Positions 42,289 through 50,171 of a DNA stretch of 64,000 nucleotides are shown one piece after another. The position numbers and the translations under genes are program-made. The notes below the pieces were generated by a model that worked only from the letters and a program-made list of their open reading frames with translations, had not been told where the DNA came from and did no database searches. This DNA is from Pseudomonadales bacterium (GTDB taxonomy: Bacteria > Pseudomonadota > Gammaproteobacteria > Pseudomonadales > Pseudohongiellaceae). The stretch is from positions 1 to 64,000 of the forward strand of contig JANQJM010000141.1 of NCBI GenBank assembly GCA_028281635.1. Direction: 5' to 3'. Every line of letters starts with the position of its first letter. Position 1 is the stretch's first letter.

Positions 42289-44385
42289 TTACTCAAGGTA
42301 ACGTGTAATGCGAAATCCCACATCGTCTCGAGGTTCAGCGCCAAAGTCTCTGAATGACAAACGCATCTCAGTGATGGCACCGTGGGCCCAACTGGACCCT
42401 CTAATTGTGTGAAACTGACCTAACTCCGGCCCTAAGGGATCGATCTCCACACCCAGACTGCCAGCAGAGCCATAATAGTCGTGAACCCATTCCGATACAT
42501 TTCCGGCGAGGTCATACAGTTCATAGTGGTTCGGTTCAAAGCTTGCCACCGGTGCCGTGGCGAAATGACCATCGTTATAATCAAACATAACCTCCCCAAG
42601 GTAAGCCTGGGCAGTGACATCGCCGAAATTACCTGCATTCTCCGGTGGTGGAAGTTGATCTCCCCATGGGTATTTGAGCATGCTTCCACTACCGTCGGTG
42701 CGAGCTGTCCAGGCCCACTCCGCCTCGCTGGGCAAGCGATAACCAGTGGCTTCTGGATTAAATCCCACCACCTCTTCGCCCTCGACGCGGTAGAACAGTG
42801 GCAGCCCTTCCTGTTCACTGAGCCAGTTGCAGTAGAGCGCTGCCTGGTTCCAATTAATGCGAACTACGGGCTGATTTTCGTTGTTGAGGGTCAGCCCCTG
42901 AATTGTGCCGGAGCTGTGTTCAGCATCGAACAAGCGATACTCAGCGTTGGTGACCTCGCGATAGCTCATGTAGAACGGTCGGTCCAGTTGAATGTCGCGC
43001 AGGGATTCATTAGGCCGACGACCGGCTTCCCGTCGCGAAGCTCCCATGGTGAAAGCCCCTGGATAAAACAGTTTAAGTTGCTGCCCCGCGACCGTCGTAA
43101 TCACCGGCTGAATCTGTTCCAGTCGCGCCTGCTCCAGTGACTTTAGATTCACACGAATGATCTGATCCAATCCGGGACGGGAAGTGAACTCGGCGCTATA
43201 GGGAACGAAGCCTTCTTTGCGTACCTCAATCTGTTGGCTGACCGCCATCAGCTCCAGTGTCTGATTGGCTAGTCCCCGAAACTCACCATTGATATAAAGC
43301 TCTGCGTCAGCGGGTTCACTAATCACTTGTACGCTGGCAGTGACCGGTGCCAATTCAACCAATACAGAAGTCTCTTCATTGGGTGCGGTCCGCACGGAGC
43401 TCTTGGTGGACTGAAACCCGTTCTTGAAAAAAGTAAGTTCATGGTTTTGATTAGGAGCAAGTGCAACCTCCAATGGGGTGAGGCCCTGAAACTCTCCGCC
43501 GATAGTGACGCTGGCTTCAGTCGGGCTGCTCTGGATAAATACCAGCCCGTCTGCCGGCTCTAACTCCACTGGCGGCACGACTAAGTCTTCACCAGCAATG
43601 ACGTCGAACTCTTCTTGCCAGGCTTTATGCCCGGCAAGCTTCAGGGTCACATCACGTTCACCCTGCAGGATTTCCACATTAAAAGGTGTGACGCCAACCG
43701 TTTCTCCATCCACGATGATGTCCGCACCGGGAGGAGCAGTAGTAAAGGAAAGTGTTGCCCAGGCTGGTTCCAATGTGGCTTCAAAACTTTGCTGCACAGA
43801 ACGGCCTTCGATCTCGATCACAGCGCCATAATCCAGATAACGCTCGTTGCTGATCGTCAGCTGATGCTCTCCAGGCTCTACCAGGACATCAACCAACGGA
43901 GTCTCTCCGATGTCGACACCATCTATCTGCACACGCGCCCCTTCCATCTCCAAGGTGGCTACGCTGACAAGTCCGGGTAATCTGCGCATGGTAAAGGGGT
44001 GAGTCTGCGCTGCCTCAGTATCCACCAGAAGCTGGGTCACCGTGTCGTGATAACCCTCGTTTTGCAACGTTATCTCGTAGGAGCCGGTGCGAATCAAATA
44101 GCGTTGGCCGAGGCGGAAGTTAAGACCGCCATCAATTTGAATACTGGCGGTTATGGGATCGACTTCGACAAAGACTGATCTGGCAGTCAGAACAAACCAC
44201 CCTGACACTGACGATACCAGGACGAACACGGCGACAACCGCATGGAACCAGTGAAATTTATAAGTGAATTTACTCTCGCTAACTTCATGCGGAGTAAAGT
44301 CTATGGGTATTATGGGGTCAAGTGCCCCATTATCTTGGGCGTTGTCGTCTGTGTTTGCCATGTCATCATCGCCCACTAGTGGCAA
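42289..44385 (-). CDS. PEGA-repeat protein with SUMF/FGE-like C-terminal domain
   Basis: A 698-residue protein with a cytoplasmic N-terminus, one membrane helix (~47-67, HAVVAVFVLVSSVSGWFVL), then four to five PEGA-type repeats (G-x-TP-x-x-V patterns such as IDGVDIGETPLVDVLVEPGEH) up to residue ~415. A formylglycine-generating-enzyme-like domain follows: GAFTMGASRREAGRRPNE, YRLPSEAEWAWTAR, YDLAGNVSEWVHDYYG, IRGSSW. The cysteines that active FGE uses near the end (FLCHDSYCNR-like) are absent, so it is probably a binding domain. Its start overlaps the TPR gene stop by 20 bases. Confidence 0.88.
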   Translation of the reverse strand: MPLVGDDDMANTDDNAQDNGALDPIIPIDFTPHEVSESKFTYKFHWFHAVVAVFVLVSSVSGWFVLTARSVFVEVDPITASIQIDGGLNFRLGQRYLIRTGSYEITLQNEGYHDTVTQLLVDTEAAQTHPFTMRRLPGLVSVATLEMEGARVQIDGVDIGETPLVDVLVEPGEHQLTISNERYLDYGAVIEIEGRSVQQSFEATLEPAWATLSFTTAPPGADIIVDGETVGVTPFNVEILQGERDVTLKLAGHKAWQEEFDVIAGEDLVVPPVELEPADGLVFIQSSPTEASVTIGGEFQGLTPLEVALAPNQNHELTFFKNGFQSTKSSVRTAPNEETSVLVELAPVTASVQVISEPADAELYINGEFRGLANQTLELMAVSQQIEVRKEGFVPYSAEFTSRPGLDQIIRVNLKSLEQARLEQIQPVITTVAGQQLKLFYPGAFTMGASRREAGRRPNESLRDIQLDRPFYMSYREVTNAEYRLFDAEHSSGTIQGLTLNNENQPVVRINWNQAALYCNWLSEQEGLPLFYRVEGEEVVGFNPEATGYRLPSEAEWAWTARTDGSGSMLKYPWGDQLPPPENAGNFGDVTAQAYLGEVMFDYNDGHFATAPVASFEPNHYELYDLAGNVSEWVHDYYGSAGSLGVEIDPLGPELGQFHTIRGSSWAHGAITEMRLSFRDFGAEPRDDVGFRITRYLE

Positions 44386-45907
44386 CTACTCGTTCGACAC
44401 ATCGAACAACAACAGATTCAGGTGTCTGCCCAAAGCCTACAATGAATTCTTCACGTACATCGCGATAACCGATGCGCTTACCAACTGCCACGTAGCGACC
44501 AGGCTTAAGCGATAAAGTTTGTTGTTCAAACAACCCCAGGTTGCCAATGCGCAGCACCGTCACATCGGTAAGATTGTCGGAAACTAGTTGAACCTCGATG
44601 GGGTTTTGCGAATTCAACAGCAGCTGCTCTAACTCATCGAGTTGTGATTCTAATCGAGGGCCGGGATTTGGAATGTCTCTCGCAGTAAAGTAATAGCCCC
44701 GCGTTTGCTGAAACACCTCATCTTCTGCAAAGCGTTCTGGATTATTGATGGCGTTGACCAGGAAAGCGTCGAGGTTAGCTCTTTGATTGGCATAACCCCG
44801 GCCTTCGGTAGCAAAGCTGAGATTAGAATCGATGGCGATTACCCCATCGTATGCTGCTACTGCATCAGCCCAGCGTTCTGATTGCTCCGCCGCATCTATC
44901 TGTCGCCGTAGTTCATTGATCTGGGCATTGGCGACTTCGGTCTCAGTTTGCACAATCGCTGCCTGTGCCTCAGCCTGATTAATGCCCAGGTTCGCGGCCC
45001 GTTGGAATGTAGCGATGGCTTGTTCCGGATCGTCAGCTTCCAGGAAGGCATAGCCCTCAGACATGATGCGGGAGAATTCGTTTTCAATTAGCTGCGCATC
45101 GACAGCTGCGATCTTATCTGGTGCAATCTCATTGTAGCTATCCAGCTCGATAATCCGCCGATACAAGTCTCTGGCAGCTTCAAGCTCTCCATCCTCAAAC
45201 AGATCATCTGCTTCAACCATCAAGGCTGCTACTTCATCGAGGGCCTGCGCTCGCTCCAGACCAATCTGCGCCGCTTCATTGTTAGCGTCCAGCACCAACG
45301 CTAAGGAGAATGATTCCTGAGCAGATTCGGAGTCGGCTGCATCCAACTGATTCTGTCCGTCGATCAATATACGTTGCAGCACTTCATCGGTAGTGGATAA
45401 CAACTCAGCCAGGGCATCGCGTCCGCGTGCATAGGATTCGGTGGCAAGTAAAAAATCCTGTGTACGATAATACTCATCACCAATGGAGGCTTCCTCCAGC
45501 GCGGCATTATAAGACTCCTGACCCCATTCACTCACTTCCAGGGCATCCAATTCGGTTTGCCTTTCCAGCAATTCTGCCAACACATCTTGTGCTTCTTTGC
45601 GCTGAATAGAGCGCTGAGCTTCTTCAAAGGGTGAGATAGCAAGTTCAGGCTCAGCTACTGAGCTTGTGAGTGGAGCACTGACAGTGTCATCGCGTCGCTC
45701 CAAAGGCAACTCGTACTCGGTGACCACCGAAGGCAAGACAAATATCACCAGTAAGGCCACAATGGCGAGACCACCAAGGCCCAGCCACATTACGGGTGAA
45801 GGTTTATCCGATTTGGGAGGCGCGATCTGCTGTGCGATGCGTTCCGCTTCCGCGTCTGCATTGTCCAGCGTCGTCTGCTTTGTATTTTCCAGTTCGTTTT
45901 CTGACAT
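44366..45907 (-). CDS. Single-span TPR-like protein with PEGA-like end
   Basis: A 513-residue protein with an acidic cytoplasmic part, one membrane helix (~42-62, WLGLGGLAIVALLVIFVLP), a long helical region with TPR-type units (ESFSLALVLDANNEAAQIGL; ARDLYRRIIELDSYNEIA; QAIATFQRAANLGINQAEA-type pattern) and a C-terminal beta-rich part ending LSLKPGRYVAVGKRIGYRDVREEF, which resembles a PEGA repeat. It is translationally coupled to the PEGA/SUMF gene. Likely a periplasmic scaffold of the same complex. Confidence 0.8.
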   Translation of the reverse strand: MSENELENTKQTTLDNADAEAERIAQQIAPPKSDKPSPVMWLGLGGLAIVALLVIFVLPSVVTEYELPLERRDDTVSAPLTSSVAEPELAISPFEEAQRSIQRKEAQDVLAELLERQTELDALEVSEWGQESYNAALEEASIGDEYYRTQDFLLATESYARGRDALAELLSTTDEVLQRILIDGQNQLDAADSESAQESFSLALVLDANNEAAQIGLERAQALDEVAALMVEADDLFEDGELEAARDLYRRIIELDSYNEIAPDKIAAVDAQLIENEFSRIMSEGYAFLEADDPEQAIATFQRAANLGINQAEAQAAIVQTETEVANAQINELRRQIDAAEQSERWADAVAAYDGVIAIDSNLSFATEGRGYANQRANLDAFLVNAINNPERFAEDEVFQQTRGYYFTARDIPNPGPRLESQLDELEQLLLNSQNPIEVQLVSDNLTDVTVLRIGNLGLFEQQTLSLKPGRYVAVGKRIGYRDVREEFIVGFGQTPESVVVRCVERVVATSGR

Positions 45908-45976
45908 ATCCAGTTCTGCCGGTAGTGGTTAACACTAACCGAGCGCGGGGCCTCTGTAGTTCCTTACAACAGTGTC

Positions 45977-47161
45977 TTACAACTGACCTAGTTCCGCGGC
46001 ATAGAGATCTGCCAGAATTTCTCGCCACTGTTCGTACTGCTCTTCAACCGAACCGGAGAGAGTGATGGTGCGATCATCTAATGTGATCACTTGCGGCGCG
46101 ACAGCATTTTCCAGAGATTGGCCAAGCTCTTCCAAGGCCTCCATGTGCATGCGCGCTTCTGCCTGGCGATCGAATCCGCTCTTGATCAGATAGGCGCCAG
46201 CACCAACGCCAACGGCACCACTCGCTTGGGTACCGTAGTTGCCACCTTGAGTTGCTGCAGCCAGACCACCGATTACGGCAGCTGTACCCGCAATGAATCG
46301 ACGTCTTGCCGAGTCGCGCAAGTCACGCAACTCAATGGTTGCCTGATAGCTCTGCTCTCGCCAAGAATCGTAAGGCAATCGCATTTGTCTCACGTAGGTG
46401 GCGTAGTAATCCTGCACCGTATCAATAAACATGAAGTCGCGTTCACGAATGTCCTGAATGCGATTCAACAAAGGATCGTTTTCTGCAGGTAAGGAAACCA
46501 GCTGATAATTGCCATCGTCGTTTTGCGTGAGATAGTTTGAGAAAGCTTCCTCCGAAAAACGCTGCGCAAACAACATTTCGGAAACTGTTCTGATCTCTCG
46601 AATTTCATCGGAGTCTATATTGCGTTGACGATAGGCGAGAAGATCATTGGCGATCTTGTTGTAGATAACCTGAAACGGATCGCTCTTCTGCCGTTGCTGA
46701 GGGTCATAGCTGAACTGGCTGATGACTTCTTCATATTCCTTGGTGAACCATTGTTGGCCGCGTGAGTCAGTCACTTCGATGCGGACGACCATGGCTTCAC
46801 CATTGGATTCCAAAATCGTGCCCTCGACTCTCACATCCATCGGACTGGTGTCGTTGGGCATCAGGCGCACAATTCCCCAGTTGGCAGAACGCTGCAGTGT
46901 CTCTGCCAGCAGATAAGGTGCGTAACGAGATTCGGCGACGCGAATCTGGCCGTTGGTTACTTCCTCCTGGTCATCGGACAACTCATCCAAGCCAGGATCA
47001 AAAATTGTGACGCCAACATCCAGCAACAATTCTTCCGGTACGTTCTGGCTATCCTGTACCACCGGCGTGTAGGACGTTGACTTAACAGTGTGGGTGGCGC
47101 ATGCAGTCGTAAACAAGGCCACGAAAAGAATTCCCAAGGTCTGCTTTAGAGGCAACTTCAT
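45977..47161 (-). CDS. Hypothetical lipoprotein with glycine-zipper-like segment
   Basis: A 394-residue protein with signal peptide and lipobox TTAC. The region FIAGTAAVIGGLAAATQGGN followed by GAVGVGAGAYLIKSGF is a small-residue hydrophobic segment that may insert in a membrane. Several stretches are helical and charged. No family is recognised. Its ATG overlaps the stop of the serine-rich lipoprotein gene (ATGA), so the two are coupled. Confidence 0.78.
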   Translation of the reverse strand: MKLPLKQTLGILFVALFTTACATHTVKSTSYTPVVQDSQNVPEELLLDVGVTIFDPGLDELSDDQEEVTNGQIRVAESRYAPYLLAETLQRSANWGIVRLMPNDTSPMDVRVEGTILESNGEAMVVRIEVTDSRGQQWFTKEYEEVISQFSYDPQQRQKSDPFQVIYNKIANDLLAYRQRNIDSDEIREIRTVSEMLFAQRFSEEAFSNYLTQNDDGNYQLVSLPAENDPLLNRIQDIRERDFMFIDTVQDYYATYVRQMRLPYDSWREQSYQATIELRDLRDSARRRFIAGTAAVIGGLAAATQGGNYGTQASGAVGVGAGAYLIKSGFDRQAEARMHMEALEELGQSLENAVAPQVITLDDRTITLSGSVEEQYEQWREILADLYAAELGQL

Positions 47162-48363
47162 TGCTGTTCACCAATACCTGTATAGACTCTATATTGTTCC
47201 CAAAGTGCTTCACGCAACTCTGGATCCGGTTCTGTCATCGCTGCTTCGCGAATCTGTCTTGCTACGACGTCGTCGTCACGCCCGCTCGGAATATCATCAG
47301 GGGGCGGAAAGGTCTCCACATTCTGCTGACTGGAAGATGCAGAAGGTTGACTAACCGCGGCGGCCACACCAGCGGTGGCAGCTGAGGTTGCTTGCTCCAT
47401 TGTTTGCGGCTGATTTTGTGCGCCACCGGCACCGCCGCCACCACCGTCTCCACCCGGGGAGACACTGCCTGCGGCATTACTTTCATTTTGCGCCCGTTCG
47501 CGTTCACTGAGAATGAAACCGTCGAAAGTTTCATAGCCTCTGCGCAAGCGTTCATCGAGAACCGCCGCCCGTTCTGACGCCGTGGTGGCTCCGCCTCCAG
47601 CTGCACCAGCAGGAAGCTGCGAGCCTGCCCCAGAACCCGTGGTACTGTCACGCTGTGCGCCCCCCGATCCGGCTGTGTTTTGCTGTTCAGACCCACCAGG
47701 CAAGGCATTTGGGAGCGTATCAAGCCCATAATCCCCACTTGGAGAGCCTAAACCGCCGCTGGAAGAGCCTTGCCCCCCACTTTGACCATTATTGAGGTCT
47801 CCTGTGGAACTATCGCGTCCGTTCTGGCCGCCGCCACCCTGATCGCCTGGGAATCGTGACTGACTGCCTGCATTCTGCCCAGGTTCCTGACCCTGAGATT
47901 GAGTGGATGACTGACCACCGCCCTGCTGTTGACCCTGTTGCTGATCGCCAGGAGAAGCACTATCTCGACTGTCCTGACCACCGGGTTGTTGCCCTGATTG
48001 TGACGCAGAGGTCTGCGACGCAGCATCTCCTTGCTGCTGACTCTGACTGGGAAAGTTCGCTGTTGGAATCGATCCAGCCGCACCAGAGCTGGCTGATTGA
48101 CTACCCTGAGATGCAGAACTGGCGCCGGAGCTACTGCTTTGGCTAGTGGATTGGCTACTGGACTGCTGGCTAGGTTGCTGGGGAGTACCTTGCTGTGAAC
48201 GGCTGCTGCTACTCGGGCTGGAAGGCGTGCTCGGGCTGGAAGAACTGGAACTGCTGGGAGAGGATGGCATAGGCACACTTGCACTGGAGCTGCTCTGTGA
48301 CGATGCACATGCCACCAGAGCCAAGCTGATTCCACCTAGAACTACCAATCTCAATAGCTGCAT
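47158..48363 (-). CDS. Serine/glutamine/glycine-rich low-complexity lipoprotein
   Basis: A 401-residue protein: signal peptide with lipobox LVAC, then ~220 residues made almost wholly of Ser, Gln, Gly, Pro and Ala (runs of six serines), then a more ordered end from ~265 (ERAAVLDERLRRGYETFDGFILSERERA) and a C-terminal helix (DPELREALWEQYRVYTGIG). The first part is probably a disordered spacer that reaches from the membrane through the periplasm or out of the cell. It opens the run of tightly spaced genes down to 34854. Confidence 0.8.
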   Translation of the reverse strand: MQLLRLVVLGGISLALVACASSQSSSSASVPMPSSPSSSSSSSPSTPSSPSSSSRSQQGTPQQPSQQSSSQSTSQSSSSGASSASQGSQSASSGAAGSIPTANFPSQSQQQGDAASQTSASQSGQQPGGQDSRDSASPGDQQQGQQQGGGQSSTQSQGQEPGQNAGSQSRFPGDQGGGGQNGRDSSTGDLNNGQSGGQGSSSGGLGSPSGDYGLDTLPNALPGGSEQQNTAGSGGAQRDSTTGSGAGSQLPAGAAGGGATTASERAAVLDERLRRGYETFDGFILSERERAQNESNAAGSVSPGGDGGGGGAGGAQNQPQTMEQATSAATAGVAAAVSQPSASSSQQNVETFPPPDDIPSGRDDDVVARQIREAAMTEPDPELREALWEQYRVYTGIGEQQ

Positions 48364-48620
48364 TAATAATCTCTGTACTGGGTTGCCGTTAGTATGGCTG
48401 GGTGTTTTGAGCTCAACAAAAAACTGCCGCTAAATTGAACTTTAAGCGGAGATGGCGAAAATTCGGCGCATTTTACGAGCAAACTTGCCAAACTTTAGCG
48501 GCCACCCCTAGTCGCTATTCAGCCCGCAATAAGTTCTACGTCAGAGTAGAAAAAAACCCCTTAATCTTCGCTTAACGATAGAGCAAGGATAGCTCTGATG
48601 CTACCTCTAACCGGTTAAAA

Positions 48621-50027
48621 TTAGTACCAAAACCGGACTCTGGCCCGATTGTCATCAGATGGTAATGCAACACCATCCTGTACTATTGGTCGAAACGAAA
48701 ATCGTCTCATTTCTCTGACCACTCTTGCCACCTGACCGGAATTCTCATCAGTCTCTTCACTGAGAACTGTGACTCGCCTCACTTCTCCATTACGTGTCAC
48801 ATTAAAACTAAGATCTACAAATCCTTCCGTTAGTTCGCCAAGCGCCGGGCGGTCGGCGCCACCACGGAACACCGACCGTGGCTCGGTACTGAATGTGGGA
48901 ATGGGGGTTACCTGCCCGAACAAGCGCACCAGCATCTCCTCACCGTTCTCCTCGGCGGCCAATAAATTCCAGGCGCGCAGATACTGTTCTTCAGCGACAC
49001 GACGCTGCTGGAACAGCAGATACCAATCACCGAGATTGGCATAGGCTTCCGCGATTTGGTAAGGATCGTCTGATAACTCCTCGTGAACTGTCACGACTTG
49101 TTGCAGCGCGGCTTGACCCGCACTGAATCCTGCCGGTCTCATCGTCGAGCGCTGATTGAGTCGGGCAGCCAGTATGTCCTGGCTGCTTCGAAAGTCCGGT
49201 CGGTCAATCTCAGACATCAGGTCCGGGTTGCTTGCCACCAAATAGGCTGAATCGGCAATGTTGCGCAAATAGGAAACGAAACGCTCGTCCTGTTGCCCAA
49301 AATGTAAGCCCACCATCCTCACGGCCGCATCGAATAAGATCTGGGCATTACTAAGATGCAGGCCAAGCATCTCGCCAAAGCCGATGTTGAACGCTTGCAA
49401 ATGCCATTGTCCTAATTGCGCCAGTACCGGGATCATACGAGGATCTTCAGAGCCGTAGGCTTTTTGCTGAATATAGAAAAGATAGTTGTAGTACAGGTCC
49501 GCGTTGTCCCAATCCTCCATGGCCATGTAACTCTCGATGAGTTCTTCCACAATGGGAATCTGTTCGGTGGTATGCAGCCCATAGTTAATACGATCCACAT
49601 GCATTGCTCGGTCAAAAGTTGCTACTGCCGTTGCGTGATCGCCTTGCTGCTGCAACAAACTTCCCTGCGCCGTAAGTTGCTCGATGAGTTGGGGATCCCA
49701 GACTCCGCCAGCGTCTTCGATTGCCTGCAGAGTGACTTCGTATTCACTAATGCTCCGCGCTGTTAACTCGTCAGGCGCCTGTGCTTGCTGTTGAGTAGTT
49801 TCCAGCTCAGGTAAGACAGGGTCCGTTCCCGCTTCAAAGACAAAAGGGATTCCCACATAGACCACGCTGTCTCCAGATCGCGCTGGAACTTCTGCCTCCG
49901 CTGCGACCTCGTCAGTGGCTTCTGCTGTATCTGCATCTTCCTGTGCGAAAATGACAGGGGTGAACGCAAGGCCGGTCAGCAGTGCGAATAGGAGTGCAGA
50001 ATTTCTCAAAGGAATACCGATTTGCAT
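48621..50027 (-). CDS. Periplasmic TPR protein with TonB-like C-terminal domain
   Basis: A 468-residue protein with signal peptide (LLFALLTGLAFTPVIFA), helical TPR-like repeats (GDHATAVATFDRAMHVD; WDNADLYYNYLFYIQQKAYG; ADLGDWYLLFQQRRV-type pattern) and, in the last ~85 residues, a TonB C-terminal fold: EGFVDLSFNVTRNGEVRRVTV followed by FSFRPIVQDGVALPSDD. The protein has no N-terminal anchor other than the signal, so it is not a classic TonB. I chose the ATG at 50027; the longer open frame has no signal-like start. A 257-base gap separates it from the next gene. Confidence 0.82.
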   Translation of the reverse strand: MQIGIPLRNSALLFALLTGLAFTPVIFAQEDADTAEATDEVAAEAEVPARSGDSVVYVGIPFVFEAGTDPVLPELETTQQQAQAPDELTARSISEYEVTLQAIEDAGGVWDPQLIEQLTAQGSLLQQQGDHATAVATFDRAMHVDRINYGLHTTEQIPIVEELIESYMAMEDWDNADLYYNYLFYIQQKAYGSEDPRMIPVLAQLGQWHLQAFNIGFGEMLGLHLSNAQILFDAAVRMVGLHFGQQDERFVSYLRNIADSAYLVASNPDLMSEIDRPDFRSSQDILAARLNQRSTMRPAGFSAGQAALQQVVTVHEELSDDPYQIAEAYANLGDWYLLFQQRRVAEEQYLRAWNLLAAEENGEEMLVRLFGQVTPIPTFSTEPRSVFRGGADRPALGELTEGFVDLSFNVTRNGEVRRVTVLSEETDENSGQVARVVREMRRFSFRPIVQDGVALPSDDNRARVRFWY

Positions 50028-50171
50028 AAAACGTATGATGAAACGAAGACTCACTGACCTTATCGAGTTTCTATAATACTGCAGTGTGAGTAGAACTGTA
50101 CGCTCCGTGGGCGGGACAAGACCAGCGCTCAGTTCAGCGCCCACTAGAGTCAGATGAGAACTTGTTAGCGC

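Noticed and set aside
46091-46492. Plus-strand open frame opposite the lipoprotein gene
   Set aside because: No signal, domain or ribosome site; it is the reverse of a coding frame with better support.
48550-48556. Run of seven A (U-run on the minus strand) as a terminator of the TPR-TonB gene
   Set aside because: No GC-rich stem lies directly before it; only weak TTAA and AGAGC/GCTCT pairs are seen.
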